Shown here in pieces: positions 51,947-60,143 of a stretch of DNA of 64,000 nucleotides. Origin of the DNA: Candidatus Binatia bacterium (GTDB lineage Bacteria > Desulfobacterota > Binatia > HRBIN30). Both the position numbers and the translations under genes were made by a program. Position 1 is the first letter of the stretch. Each line of letters starts with the position of its first letter. Under the pieces are notes generated by a model, which was given only the letters and a program-made list of their open reading frames with translations, made no database searches and had not been told where the DNA came from. The stretch lies in assembly GCA_937925685.1 (NCBI GenBank), contig CALAMI010000015.1, positions 168,911 to 232,910 on the forward strand, read 5' to 3'.

Positions 51947-53412
51947 GTTCTAACACTAGCCTGAGAACTGCTGAGCGTGGCCATGCCATGGGGTTGCAGC
52001 AACTGATTCAGTGCCGGCACGATTCGCACGGGGACGTTTGCCCGCGCACAAATCTCTACCGCCTCCCTTGCAATATCTTCCGTGACGTCCGATAGGCAGA
52101 CAAACACGGCTTCTACCCTCTTTGCTGCCAGCGCCAACGGCAGTTCAGCGATACCCCCCAAAATTTTTACCCCATGAATGCGAGATCCCCAACGTTCGGG
52201 TGTCTCGTCCACGAACCCAACCGGTACATACGCAGCCAGCGGTTCCTCCAGCATTGCGCGGCACATTTGCTCCCCACCCAAGCCGGTACCGACGATGAGT
52301 GCTTGCATCCGCTGCCTGTGTCTACGCAACGAAGTTCGCAGATAAGTGCGAAGACCAAACCGCAACCCACCCCACGCAAGCAGCACCAAAGCCCAATCGA
52401 TCACGAACACAGAGCGAGGGTGAGATTGCATCCCCAAAAAGTACGTCAAGCCAGCGATGAGCAGCGAGCTCGTACTCACGGCTTTGAAGAGAGCGATGAA
52501 ATCCCACATACCAAAGTAACGCAGTACGCTCTGGTAAACGCCGAAATACACGGCGGCCGCTGGCCGCAAGATGGCGATCAACACAAGTGTCTGCCCCACG
52601 TATTCCGCCGCAGGAATATGCCAGTCAAAGCGCACAAGCAACGCCAGAACATAGGCGCCAAGCGCACACCCCAGATCGGCCACGAGCAACGCGATGCGCC
52701 GTCGGCGCTCCCAAAGATAACGCGCTCGGATCGCTCCCCTCAGGGTCGCCCACGCACCGCCCACGAGAAACTTGAGCTCGGACCAAAAGGTTGCACTGCG
52801 GATGTACTCCAAGTCCCGTTGCAGCTTCGCCGGCAAGATGTGCTCGACGTAATACGCCTCGGTGTCTTTCAATCCGTCGGGATACTCATCGACTTCGTCC
52901 CGCCCGTGAATCTGACTCGGGCCAAAAATTCCTGGCGGAACGCTCAGCACCTGTACTTGCTCCCCACGATAGTACTGAACAAAGTAAGGGTCCTCGGGAC
53001 GCGGGCCCACGAGGCTCATGTCTCCTTTGAGAACGTTGATCAACTGTGGCAACTCGTCGAGTTTGGACCAACGCAAAAACTTGCCCAAGCGAGTAATACG
53101 CGGGTCCCTCTTCACGGTCAGCCGCGAACCCATTTGATACGCGCCCTGAACCATCGTCCGAAACTTAAAAATGCGAAACAATTCCCCGCCCAAGCCAACG
53201 CGACGCTGACGGAAAAACACCGGCCCAGGAGAATCCAGCTTAATGAGAACGGCTATGACCAAAAACACCGGCAACAACAACACCAGACCGACGAGAGCGA
53301 CAAAGAAGTCGAGACAGCGCTTTGCGCGACGCCCCCACGGGCCCATTTTTCCATAACCCCAGGCGGGCACCCGCGGGAGCTGGATGTAACCGACCTCAAC
53401 GTCGGTGCGCAC
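51943..53412 (-). CDS. phosphoglycosyl transferase (initiating sugar transferase) with inverted domain order
   Basis: 489 residues. The catalytic domain of bacterial sugar transferases comes first: re-entrant helix CLDFFVALVGLVLLLPVFLV, then SPGPVFFRQRRVGLGGELF, RWSKLDELPQLINVLKGDMS and VGPRPEDPYF. After about residue 240 four membrane segments (RIALLVADLGCALGAYVLAL onward) and a Rossmann-like domain (ALIVGTGLGGEQMCRAML) follow; in WbaP/WcaJ-like enzymes these precede the catalytic part. The enzyme loads a sugar-1-phosphate on undecaprenyl phosphate to begin the repeat. Start GTG 53412 has AGGAGG (53420-53425) seven bases upstream; TTG 53418 is too close to it. Overlaps the DegT gene by 17 bases. 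Confidence 0.88.
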   Translation of the reverse strand: MRTDVEVGYIQLPRVPAWGYGKMGPWGRRAKRCLDFFVALVGLVLLLPVFLVIAVLIKLDSPGPVFFRQRRVGLGGELFRIFKFRTMVQGAYQMGSRLTVKRDPRITRLGKFLRWSKLDELPQLINVLKGDMSLVGPRPEDPYFVQYYRGEQVQVLSVPPGIFGPSQIHGRDEVDEYPDGLKDTEAYYVEHILPAKLQRDLEYIRSATFWSELKFLVGGAWATLRGAIRARYLWERRRRIALLVADLGCALGAYVLALLVRFDWHIPAAEYVGQTLVLIAILRPAAAVYFGVYQSVLRYFGMWDFIALFKAVSTSSLLIAGLTYFLGMQSHPRSVFVIDWALVLLAWGGLRFGLRTYLRTSLRRHRQRMQALIVGTGLGGEQMCRAMLEEPLAAYVPVGFVDETPERWGSRIHGVKILGGIAELPLALAAKRVEAVFVCLSDVTEDIAREAVEICARANVPVRIVPALNQLLQPHGMATLSSSQASVRT

Positions 53413-54622
53413 GGACAATCCTCCTCACTTGCTCGCAGACATACACCACGTCTTCATCGCTCATCCGGGTAAACAAAGGTAACGAGATGATTCGTTCTGC
53501 GGCATCTGAAGCAAACGGAAATTCATCAGGTCGAAAACCGTAAGTATCTCGGTAATACGAGTGCATGTGCAACGGGATGAAGTGCACTTGTGTTCCCACC
53601 CCTGCCTCGCGCAACTCCTCCATCACGCGATCACGATGCACCCGCAACATCTCCAACCGCAGCCTGACAACGAATAAATGCCACGCGTGCTCCACCTCGC
53701 GTCGCACTTGCGGCAGTTGAATTTCCTCAACGTCCCCGAGCAGTTCAAAATACCGTTGCACGAGTTCGCGCCGACGCTCGTGTAACTGGGGGAGTCGGCG
53801 AAGCTGCACGAGCCCCAATGCGGCGTTGAGGTCAGTCATGTTGTATTTGAACCCTGGATACAGCACGTCGTACCGCCACTGCCCCTCATTGCTGTAGCGA
53901 CGCCAAGCGTCGCGGCTCATCCCGTGGAGGCGGCGCGTGCGTAAAGTGTCGACCAGCTCCTCATGATTGGTCGTGAGCATCCCCCCCTCGCCTGTACAGA
54001 GATTCTTCGTGGCATAGAAACTAAACGCCGTGAGATCTCCCAGGGTACCGACCCGCCGCCCCTTGTAGGATGCCGGGAGAGCATGCGCGGCATCCTCGAT
54101 GACGACAAGACTATGAGCCTGAGCGATTTCGAACAGCTCGTCCATGGGAGCCGGGTGCCCGGCGTAGTGTACCGGCACAAGGGCTCGGGTACGACTCGAT
54201 ACTTTGCGCGCAACATCTACCGGGTCCAGGTTCAAAGTGTCCGGGGTCACGTCCGCCAAGACCGGCTTGCCTCCGGCATGGAGGATGGTGGCAGCCGTAG
54301 CGGTGAACGTTAGCGTGCTGGTGATGACTTCATCGCCCGGTTGAATCCCCACGCCGTCGAGCGCCAGGTGAAGTGCGGCTGTGCAGGAGCTCGTTGCTAC
54401 TGCATAGCTTGCCCCGACAAAACTGGCGAAGCACTTCTCGAATTCTTGCGTTCGCGGGCCGATCGTAATCCACCCGGAACGCAGAGTTTCCACAACTGCC
54501 GCGATCTCTGCTTCTCCAATGTCAGGCACGTAAAAGGGCACCTCTCGACGCTGCCCTGCCGTTTGACCGGAAAAGCGCTTCTGCCGCTCAACTACTGACG
54601 ACATCAACGAGTGTGTCTCCAT
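53396..54622 (-). CDS. DegT/DnrJ/EryC1/StrS-family sugar aminotransferase
   Basis: 408 residues, PLP-dependent. Converts a keto-sugar nucleotide to an amino sugar, usually with glutamate as donor. VPFYVPDIGEAEIAAVVETL and RSGWITIGPRTQEFEK open the domain; SSCTAALHLALDGVGIQPGD, EDAAHALPASYKGRRVG (PLP aspartate/cofactor region) and SFYATKNLCTGEGGMLTTN with the PLP lysine follow; NYNMTDLNAALG-like KYNMTDLNAALGLVQL completes the family pattern. It lies between the phosphoglycosyl transferase (overlap) and an acyltransferase, suggesting an N-acylated amino sugar in the repeat. ATG 54622 lacks a good ribosome site; ATG 54604 is an alternative. Confidence 0.93.
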   Translation of the reverse strand: METHSLMSSVVERQKRFSGQTAGQRREVPFYVPDIGEAEIAAVVETLRSGWITIGPRTQEFEKCFASFVGASYAVATSSCTAALHLALDGVGIQPGDEVITSTLTFTATAATILHAGGKPVLADVTPDTLNLDPVDVARKVSSRTRALVPVHYAGHPAPMDELFEIAQAHSLVVIEDAAHALPASYKGRRVGTLGDLTAFSFYATKNLCTGEGGMLTTNHEELVDTLRTRRLHGMSRDAWRRYSNEGQWRYDVLYPGFKYNMTDLNAALGLVQLRRLPQLHERRRELVQRYFELLGDVEEIQLPQVRREVEHAWHLFVVRLRLEMLRVHRDRVMEELREAGVGTQVHFIPLHMHSYYRDTYGFRPDEFPFASDAAERIISLPLFTRMSDEDVVYVCEQVRRIVRAHRR

Positions 54623-54674
54623 CCGAAACGTTTGGGGCCCATGCGTAGTGACCGACGAACGCCATTAAGCAACC

Positions 54675-54697
54675 CCCACTTCCCACCACGGAGTGGG
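54675..54697 (-). other. hairpin upstream of the DegT gene
   Basis: CCCACT (54675-54680) and AGTGGG (54692-54697) can form a 6-bp stem; a smaller CCAC/GTGG hairpin inside would be mutually exclusive with it. It lies in the 107-base gap between the FemAB-like gene and the DegT gene. No T-run. Whether it affects transcription or translation is unknown. Confidence 0.2.
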
Positions 54698-54729
54698 CGT
54701 ATAAATCAAGACCCTCCAGCAGGAACTTT

Positions 54730-55623
54730 TCAATTCGACTCCTCGGCAAATCGCAGAAGGCCGGCAGCCTTGCGCCAAAAAACGTTTCTCAACTCCCCAT
54801 GAGCAACCCACCGTCGTACTGCTGCGCGTGCCCTGGGGCGGGCCAACAGCAACTGCAGCAGCGGATGGAACACCACCACCTGCCGGATCGGGCGAGGGCG
54901 AAACCCCATGCTGAACTTAAAGTCATCCAGGGGCTTGACCGGCTCTAATGATTCCAGGCCAAACGTGATCTCGGGAGCCCTCCGACGCACCAGCATCTCC
55001 TCGGCGACAGTGAAAATCAGCGCGTTGTTGGGATACGCTCCTCGCTCTTCAGTGCTCGACCGACTGAGCAAGAACTCCACGGCATCTTCGAAGCGGACGG
55101 TTACGAGAAATGCTGCCAAGCGTCCGTCGACCCACGCTCCCCATCCCTCGACCCCAGGCGTTTGTCGAGCGGCGCTCCAGAAGCGCGCCCAGCGATCCGT
55201 CGTCCACGCCTGTTCGCGGTTTTGACGCCTCAGTGTTTCCAGATGAAGCTCCCACCCCTCCCTCTCCAACACAATTAAGTCGGCACTACAGACCCGACAG
55301 CGCTTAAGGCCGCGACGGACTTTACTACGAACGTTGGCACTCAAGCGCTCGAGCCCATAGGAGTGGTCATCTAGAACGATCTGATAGCTGAGCTTTCCGA
55401 AAGCAGAGTCGACCGGGGCCGCGTAACGGGCGCCCAAACAACCCCAGCTACGAAAAAGGCTCCGCAGTTCCTCGCGTTGCAGCCGATATTCCCGATGGTG
55501 CGGGGCGCTGAGAAAAAACCAGCGATTTGCTTCAAACCAGAACAAGCTCGTGGTGCTACGCACTCGGTACCCTTGCAGCGCAAGGAATCGCGCGTAGCCC
55601 TCTGCAGTCAACCCAGGTTCCAT
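54730..55623 (-). CDS. FemAB/GNAT-fold acyl- or aminoacyltransferase-like protein
   Basis: 297 residues. GNAT-like double domain as in FemAB and BioF2-like proteins: SANVRSKVRRGLKRCRVCSA is a basic helix typical of the 'N-x-R-x-x-I/V-R-K' motif, LHLETLRRQNREQAWTTDRW and WGAWVDGRLAAFLVTVRFED the second core, and AYPNNALIFTVAEEMLVRRR plus FGLESLEPVKPLDDFKFSMG the conserved end. These proteins transfer acyl or aminoacyl groups in cell-envelope pathways. ATG 55623 follows the polymerase stop after one base (TGACATG). With the DegT gene it may N-acylate the amino sugar. Confidence 0.8.
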   Translation of the reverse strand: MEPGLTAEGYARFLALQGYRVRSTTSLFWFEANRWFFLSAPHHREYRLQREELRSLFRSWGCLGARYAAPVDSAFGKLSYQIVLDDHSYGLERLSANVRSKVRRGLKRCRVCSADLIVLEREGWELHLETLRRQNREQAWTTDRWARFWSAARQTPGVEGWGAWVDGRLAAFLVTVRFEDAVEFLLSRSSTEERGAYPNNALIFTVAEEMLVRRRAPEITFGLESLEPVKPLDDFKFSMGFRPRPIRQVVVFHPLLQLLLARPRARAAVRRWVAHGELRNVFWRKAAGLLRFAEESN

Positions 55624-55624
55624 G

Positions 55625-57064
55625 TCACATCCACCGAGTTCTCTCCATATCCCTTTCGACGAGACGTCGGAGCACCACACTGATACCGACGAGCCAGAAA
55701 AGCAAGACAAACTGCCAGAGGTCCGCAAACAACGAGAAAAAAACCAAAGACAGGAAGCTGATCTTGGCAGCCTTCGTGATCCACAAAAGATCGGTCGTAG
55801 GGGAGGGTGGTGCCGCTGTCATCCACGCCTCAGCATAGCGGTAATTCTGCCATGTCCTCCAAAGCAGGACGAGAAAGCCAGCCAAACAGAAAACGCCGCC
55901 TTCCACCAGTGCAAGCAAGTATGAACTATGCGGAGCGGCCGTGGACCTCGCCGGATCTTTCAAAAACCGTGCGACCTCCCAGTTACCCATTCCCACTCCC
56001 AGGAACGGGCTGTCGAGAAAAAGCTCCCACGCAATCTGCCAAGTTCGGCTGCGGCGCTCCAACGAGCCGGCCCCCTCACCTAGCTGTGCTTGTTGGGTTC
56101 CCGGCAAGTTGGTGATCCGCTCGAGGCTACGCTCTGGAACGAATTGAGACACCAGCACTCCCACCAACACAGCCCCCAAAATCCAGTTTACCAGCGCGCG
56201 AATACTGACCTTCTCGTCCCACAATATCCCTGCAAAGCACACTGCCAGGCCCAGTAACCCGCTGCGCGATGCGGTCATAAACACAGCAAGGCCCATGACC
56301 CCAATGGCCAAAATCAATGCCGCCCGTAGGCCCGGCAGCCAAAGCGACCGACGAAAGTACCACAACCCCGCAACGGAAAACACAGCGAGCATGGCAAGGC
56401 GGTTGGGATTATATGCGGCGGCCACCAAACGCGCTTCCGTGGTCGCGCGGTAGCCATAGAGTCCCCCGCCCTGAAGCACCCCTTGTACCCCACTCAAGGC
56501 GCTCGCCACCATGAACGCCAGGCCGACCAAGTAAATCATCCGCACGTGCTCTGCCGTACGAATGAAAACGACGAAGAAAATCGTAAATGCCACTCGGTTG
56601 ACAAATATCCGCATGTTCGCGGCGCTGAGTTCTTGCTCCCCCAGAAGCTCAAGCGTGTGCGGGTCCGGGCCATTGAGGCGTGCGGAAAGGAAATACATAG
56701 CCACGATGAAGCCTAACAACTGCACCTCCGGCAACGTGAGGAATGACCAGTCGCGTTCCCGGTAGACTCGGTACGCAAGCAGTACGATAAAGATGAGCCC
56801 GAGGACGTTATTGATCGTTAAGAAGCCGACCCCCTGCAAGGCGCGGGGGTAAGTCATCAAGAATGTCGACAGGAACAAGGCAATTCCGTACTGCGGGCGT
56901 ACTATGATAAAGGCAACCAGAAAGATCCCCAATACAAGTACGACCGTTGCACCACCCAAAAAAACGGAGCCAATTCCTCCGACCACCGCAAGCGTGGTGA
57001 CGAGCAACAGCGGGGCCCAACTGCGCTCAGCCGAACGGGGGGAGAGGGTGCCTAAGCCTTGCAT
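55625..57064 (-). CDS. O-antigen ligase / polysaccharide polymerase (Wzy/WaaL family)
   Basis: 479 residues with about 12 membrane segments (LLLVTTLAVVGGIGSVFLGG, TVVLVLGIFLVAFIIVRPQY and so on). The large periplasmic loop carries the family landmarks: RRSRTWQIAWELFLDSPFLG, VGMGNWEVARFL and a histidine in AAPHSSYLLALVEGG, matching the R...H pattern of the Wzy_C/WaaL family. Either polymerises lipid-linked repeats or ligates them to an acceptor; beside Wzz and Wza polymerisation is more likely. ATG 57064; 26 bases from the CpsD-like stop. Confidence 0.88.
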   Translation of the reverse strand: MQGLGTLSPRSAERSWAPLLLVTTLAVVGGIGSVFLGGATVVLVLGIFLVAFIIVRPQYGIALFLSTFLMTYPRALQGVGFLTINNVLGLIFIVLLAYRVYRERDWSFLTLPEVQLLGFIVAMYFLSARLNGPDPHTLELLGEQELSAANMRIFVNRVAFTIFFVVFIRTAEHVRMIYLVGLAFMVASALSGVQGVLQGGGLYGYRATTEARLVAAAYNPNRLAMLAVFSVAGLWYFRRSLWLPGLRAALILAIGVMGLAVFMTASRSGLLGLAVCFAGILWDEKVSIRALVNWILGAVLVGVLVSQFVPERSLERITNLPGTQQAQLGEGAGSLERRSRTWQIAWELFLDSPFLGVGMGNWEVARFLKDPARSTAAPHSSYLLALVEGGVFCLAGFLVLLWRTWQNYRYAEAWMTAAPPSPTTDLLWITKAAKISFLSLVFFSLFADLWQFVLLFWLVGISVVLRRLVERDMERTRWM

Positions 57065-57090
57065 CGGCGATGCACCTTAAGGTGGATTGG

Positions 57091-57813
57091 TCACAGCAAG
57101 TTTTCCAGAAATGCCGGAATGTAGGAACGTTGCCGGTTCAGCACGACTCCTAAAATGCGCGCCCCAACCCGGTCCAGTTGCCGCTTGGCGGCTTCGGCAT
57201 CAGTGACCGGCGTGCGATCTGCCTGGAAGACCAGAATGACACCGTCCACTTTCGAGCCGATCACAGCCGCGTCCGCATATACGTTCACCGGGGGGCCGTC
57301 GATCACAACAAAGTCAAATTGAGGCTGTAGAAAGGCCAATAAGGTCTCGATTGCCTCGACCGCGACCGTTGTGGCTGGCTGCGTACCCGCAGGGATGACA
57401 GACAGGTTCCACTCATCCACTCGAGTGACAATCGCCTCCGGGGCCGCCCTGCCCAAGGCGAAATCCGAAAGCCCAAAACTTGTCGGTACCGGCAACAGGT
57501 TTTTGACCGACGGGCTACGCAAATTGGCCTCAACCAACAAGACCCGCGTTTGTGGCTCGCGTGCCAACGCCATTGCCAAACCTAGGGCCACAGTGGTCGT
57601 ACCCTCCCCGTGCTGAGCGCTGACCAGGAGAATGGTATGTAATCCAGCGGGAACTGTCATCGAAAGGACGCTGGCGCGTAGCCTCTGGTAGTCTTCCTGA
57701 ATAACAGCTGCCGGGTCGGTTAAAGCGGGCGAAGCAACCGGGGTCGGGGAGCGCGCCCGACCCCGCTCACGCTCTTCTTCGGCCTTTTTCAGTGCCTCGT
57801 AGATTTTGCTCAC
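57091..57813 (-). CDS. CpsD/CapB-like tyrosine autokinase homologue with altered Walker motifs
   Basis: 240 residues starting at GTG 57813. The N-terminus SKIYEALKKAEEERERGR is typical of polysaccharide co-polymerase-associated kinases. The P-loop reads SAQHGEGTTTVALGLA: position 72 is Thr (codon ACG) where GEGKST kinases have Lys. Walker A' is VLLVEANLRSP, with Glu and Asn at the usual aspartates; Walker B FDFVVIDGPP is intact. The C-terminus holds a single Tyr, no tyrosine cluster. It is therefore unlikely to be an active BY-kinase and may act as a structural regulator of the Wzz protein encoded 27 bases upstream. Confidence 0.85.
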   Translation of the reverse strand: MSKIYEALKKAEEERERGRARSPTPVASPALTDPAAVIQEDYQRLRASVLSMTVPAGLHTILLVSAQHGEGTTTVALGLAMALAREPQTRVLLVEANLRSPSVKNLLPVPTSFGLSDFALGRAAPEAIVTRVDEWNLSVIPAGTQPATTVAVEAIETLLAFLQPQFDFVVIDGPPVNVYADAAVIGSKVDGVILVFQADRTPVTDAEAAKRQLDRVGARILGVVLNRQRSYIPAFLENLL

Positions 57814-57840
57814 ACGATCCCCGAAGCCCTTGGAATTTCC

Positions 57841-59394
57841 TCATTCGGCTCCTGCGTCACGAACCGTTCCCAGCAACGGCAACCCCAGAAATCGCACCAC
57901 GTCAACTTCCGACCGGAGTGGCCTGCTGACGTACTCCCTCGCGAACGCCCCTGCAATACCAACAACCAGGCCCGCAAGCAATGCAAGACTTGCCGAAACT
58001 CGACGAGTATCGATACGAGGCAAGGGTGGAGTGGGCCGCTGCAACACGCTCACGTTGACCAACTTTTGTTCGTCCATGGCGCGACTGATACGGGCTTCCT
58101 GCTCTCGTTTGACGTACAGCTCGTAAGTCTCGCGTCGGGTCTTCAATTCTTGCTCCAAGCGCTCGAATTCCACTGCCTTCTGCCTGAGCAGAATCAATCT
58201 TCGTGTGGAGCGACTCAACTCGTCTTCCAGAGCTGCTTGTCGCGCCCGCATCTCACTGAGCTGACTCTCTAGGTCCAACAGGGTTCGCAGCCGATCCTCT
58301 CGCAGGGGGTTGGTTCGGTACAGTTGGTGGGAGACCACTGTGGGGCGTTCGCGCAACTCGGCTTCGAGCGCGGCCCTCAGCTCCTGAATTTCCTCGTCGT
58401 TGTCTCGCACATGGCGGTCCTTCTCGGTGTACTTTCGAAGCAGCGTTACGCGATCCATCTGGCGGTCGACCAACTGGGAAGTAAGTTGCGTCACCACCGG
58501 GTTAATTTCTAAAGACTGCGACCGCTTTACCACTTCTGGTTGTTGCGCGATCTGGTCCCGCAGCACGCGCAATCTTTCTTCAGTGCCAACGATGCTGGAA
58601 TTAATCTCGCGGAGCACACTGGCGGTCTCGGCTACCATGCGAACGGTTGCCGAGATTTCGTCAGTCGGCGACACCACACCTTCCTTATTGGCAAATTCAA
58701 TCAGTTTTTGTTCCGCCACACGGAGCTGTTGCTCCAGCTGCCGTCGCTGCTCGTCGTAAAAGCGCGGCAATTCTTTGTTGCCATGCACCTCAGCATGATA
58801 GGCGAGATACTCATCAACAAGCTGATTCACCACTCTGGCAGCGTAGGATGGGTCGCTGTGCCGATAGTCGATTTGAATCACGTTGGAGGCTTTAATTGGT
58901 GTCACAGCCAATGCGCTTTGCAGGGCCAGGAGTTGGTCGGTAACGGAGCGCTGACTGGCCAAGGGCGAAGCAGCTCCGTCCCCGTTCGCGCTCAACGACC
59001 GCGCCACAGAGGCTAGCAAATCGCTACTGGTCACAATGTGCACCTCGGTGTTTACCAAAGACTCATTGAGCTGCACCGGTTCGAGCTTCGTCACATCCGT
59101 TGGCTGCACGGTAGGATCGGTCCGCGAGGCCGAAATCATCACCTTGGCACTGGCGACGTATTTGGGGCGCTGCAACATGGTACTCAAAAGGCCAGGGAAG
59201 GCCACGGCCAGGAACAACGCCCCAATTAACCGTTTATGTTTGAAAAGAACGTGAAGGATGTCACGGACTTGATCGCTTGCTGGGCCGTTCCATCCGGCGT
59301 TTCCGTTCCAGCCGGTGTTGCCGCTAAAATTACTGGACCCACCAATCGTGGTGTTGCGAATATTGTTGGGCCGCCTCTGTGGCTCAAATGCCAT
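57841..59394 (-). CDS. Wzz/GumC-type polysaccharide co-polymerase
   Basis: 517 residues. N-terminal Gly/Asn/Trp-rich stretch (SNFSGNTGWNGNAGWNG) of about 45 residues, then membrane helix RLIGALFLAVAFPGLLSTML, the Wzz domain (PKYVASAKVMISASRTDP, NTEVHIVTSSDLLASVA), a long coiled coil from roughly residue 215 to 430 (EQQLRVAEQKLIEFANKEG, ELSRSTRRLILLRQKAVEF) and a second membrane helix SLALLAGLVVGIAGAFAREY. Proline-rich VSVLQRPTPPLPRIDTRR precedes it. It sets chain length and bridges to the outer-membrane exporter Wza (next gene upstream, 26-base gap). Confidence 0.93.
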   Translation of the reverse strand: MAFEPQRRPNNIRNTTIGGSSNFSGNTGWNGNAGWNGPASDQVRDILHVLFKHKRLIGALFLAVAFPGLLSTMLQRPKYVASAKVMISASRTDPTVQPTDVTKLEPVQLNESLVNTEVHIVTSSDLLASVARSLSANGDGAASPLASQRSVTDQLLALQSALAVTPIKASNVIQIDYRHSDPSYAARVVNQLVDEYLAYHAEVHGNKELPRFYDEQRRQLEQQLRVAEQKLIEFANKEGVVSPTDEISATVRMVAETASVLREINSSIVGTEERLRVLRDQIAQQPEVVKRSQSLEINPVVTQLTSQLVDRQMDRVTLLRKYTEKDRHVRDNDEEIQELRAALEAELRERPTVVSHQLYRTNPLREDRLRTLLDLESQLSEMRARQAALEDELSRSTRRLILLRQKAVEFERLEQELKTRRETYELYVKREQEARISRAMDEQKLVNVSVLQRPTPPLPRIDTRRVSASLALLAGLVVGIAGAFAREYVSRPLRSEVDVVRFLGLPLLGTVRDAGAE

Positions 59395-59420
59395 ACCCGC
59401 GTCTGCTTTCCGGATCCAAT

Positions 59421-60143
59421 TTAGAAACTCGTCCCTGCACCAACACGAGGCTCCACAGGGAGAAGCCCACGAATGTACAATCGCACGAACGCATTGACGT
59501 CGCCAATGAACGTTCGTGGCACGTACAAAACGTCGCCCGGGCGCAATTGCACTTCCTCAGGTGCTCCACTTCGCAAAGCCTGAGCCAAATCCAATCGGGT
59601 ACCCTGATATTCCTCCTCTCCAGCCGACAACCGTAACACGCTGTCGACCCTGGCAGTGTCCAGAAAGCCTCCGCGGTCGGCAATCGCCTGCAGCGGGGTT
59701 AGCCCTTCGCGATACGGAACGATACCCGGCACTCGAACTTCCCCCATGACGTAAACCTTAAGATCCGCCGTCTGTGCGACCAATACGGATACTTCCGGCT
59801 CCCGCAGGCGGTCTTGGGTGCGCTCAACAATTACCCGTACCAATTCATCCGGAGTCAAACCGGCGGCATGGATGTCTCCGGCGAGCTGAAGCGTGATCCC
59901 ACCGTCGGGGCGAACCGGAACCTTTATGTCCAGCTCAGGATGGTACAAAAACTTGACCCGAAGCAAATCTCCCGGCTTGATGCGATACGGTGCAGCTTGC
60001 CCTGGAGGCAAGGGCAACGGTGCATCCAAAGGCGGCAAGGCCGCGGTTGGCACTCCCCGCCGAGCGCACCCGGCCAGCAAAAGAACGCAGCAGGCACTCA
60101 CGCTGAGCACCACCGGAAATCGGGCAGTAATTCGCTTAGGCAC
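59421..60143 (-). CDS. outer-membrane polysaccharide export lipoprotein (Wza-like)
   Basis: 240 residues from GTG 60143. Lipoprotein signal: basic VPKRITAR, hydrophobic core and lipobox LLAGC (ACCVLLLAGCARRG). The export domain has YRIKPGDLLRVKFLYHPELD and RPDGGITLQLAGDIHAAGLT; an SLBB domain follows with KVYVMGEVRVPGIVPYREG and a DVLYVPRTF end. Shorter than E. coli Wza (no long C-terminal helix barrel section), as in many Gum/Eps systems. GGAGG lies 9 bases upstream of GTG 60143, which overlaps the GT4 stop by 8 bases; the ATG starts at 60206-60167 lie inside that gene and would bury the signal. Confidence 0.9.
   Translation of the reverse strand: MPKRITARFPVVLSVSACCVLLLAGCARRGVPTAALPPLDAPLPLPPGQAAPYRIKPGDLLRVKFLYHPELDIKVPVRPDGGITLQLAGDIHAAGLTPDELVRVIVERTQDRLREPEVSVLVAQTADLKVYVMGEVRVPGIVPYREGLTPLQAIADRGGFLDTARVDSVLRLSAGEEEYQGTRLDLAQALRSGAPEEVQLRPGDVLYVPRTFIGDVNAFVRLYIRGLLPVEPRVGAGTSF

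Noticed and set aside
52174..53472. 432-codon plus-strand open frame
   Set aside because: Antisense to the phosphoglycosyl transferase; composition is His/Gln/Pro-rich and lacks domains, typical of a GC-rich antisense shadow.
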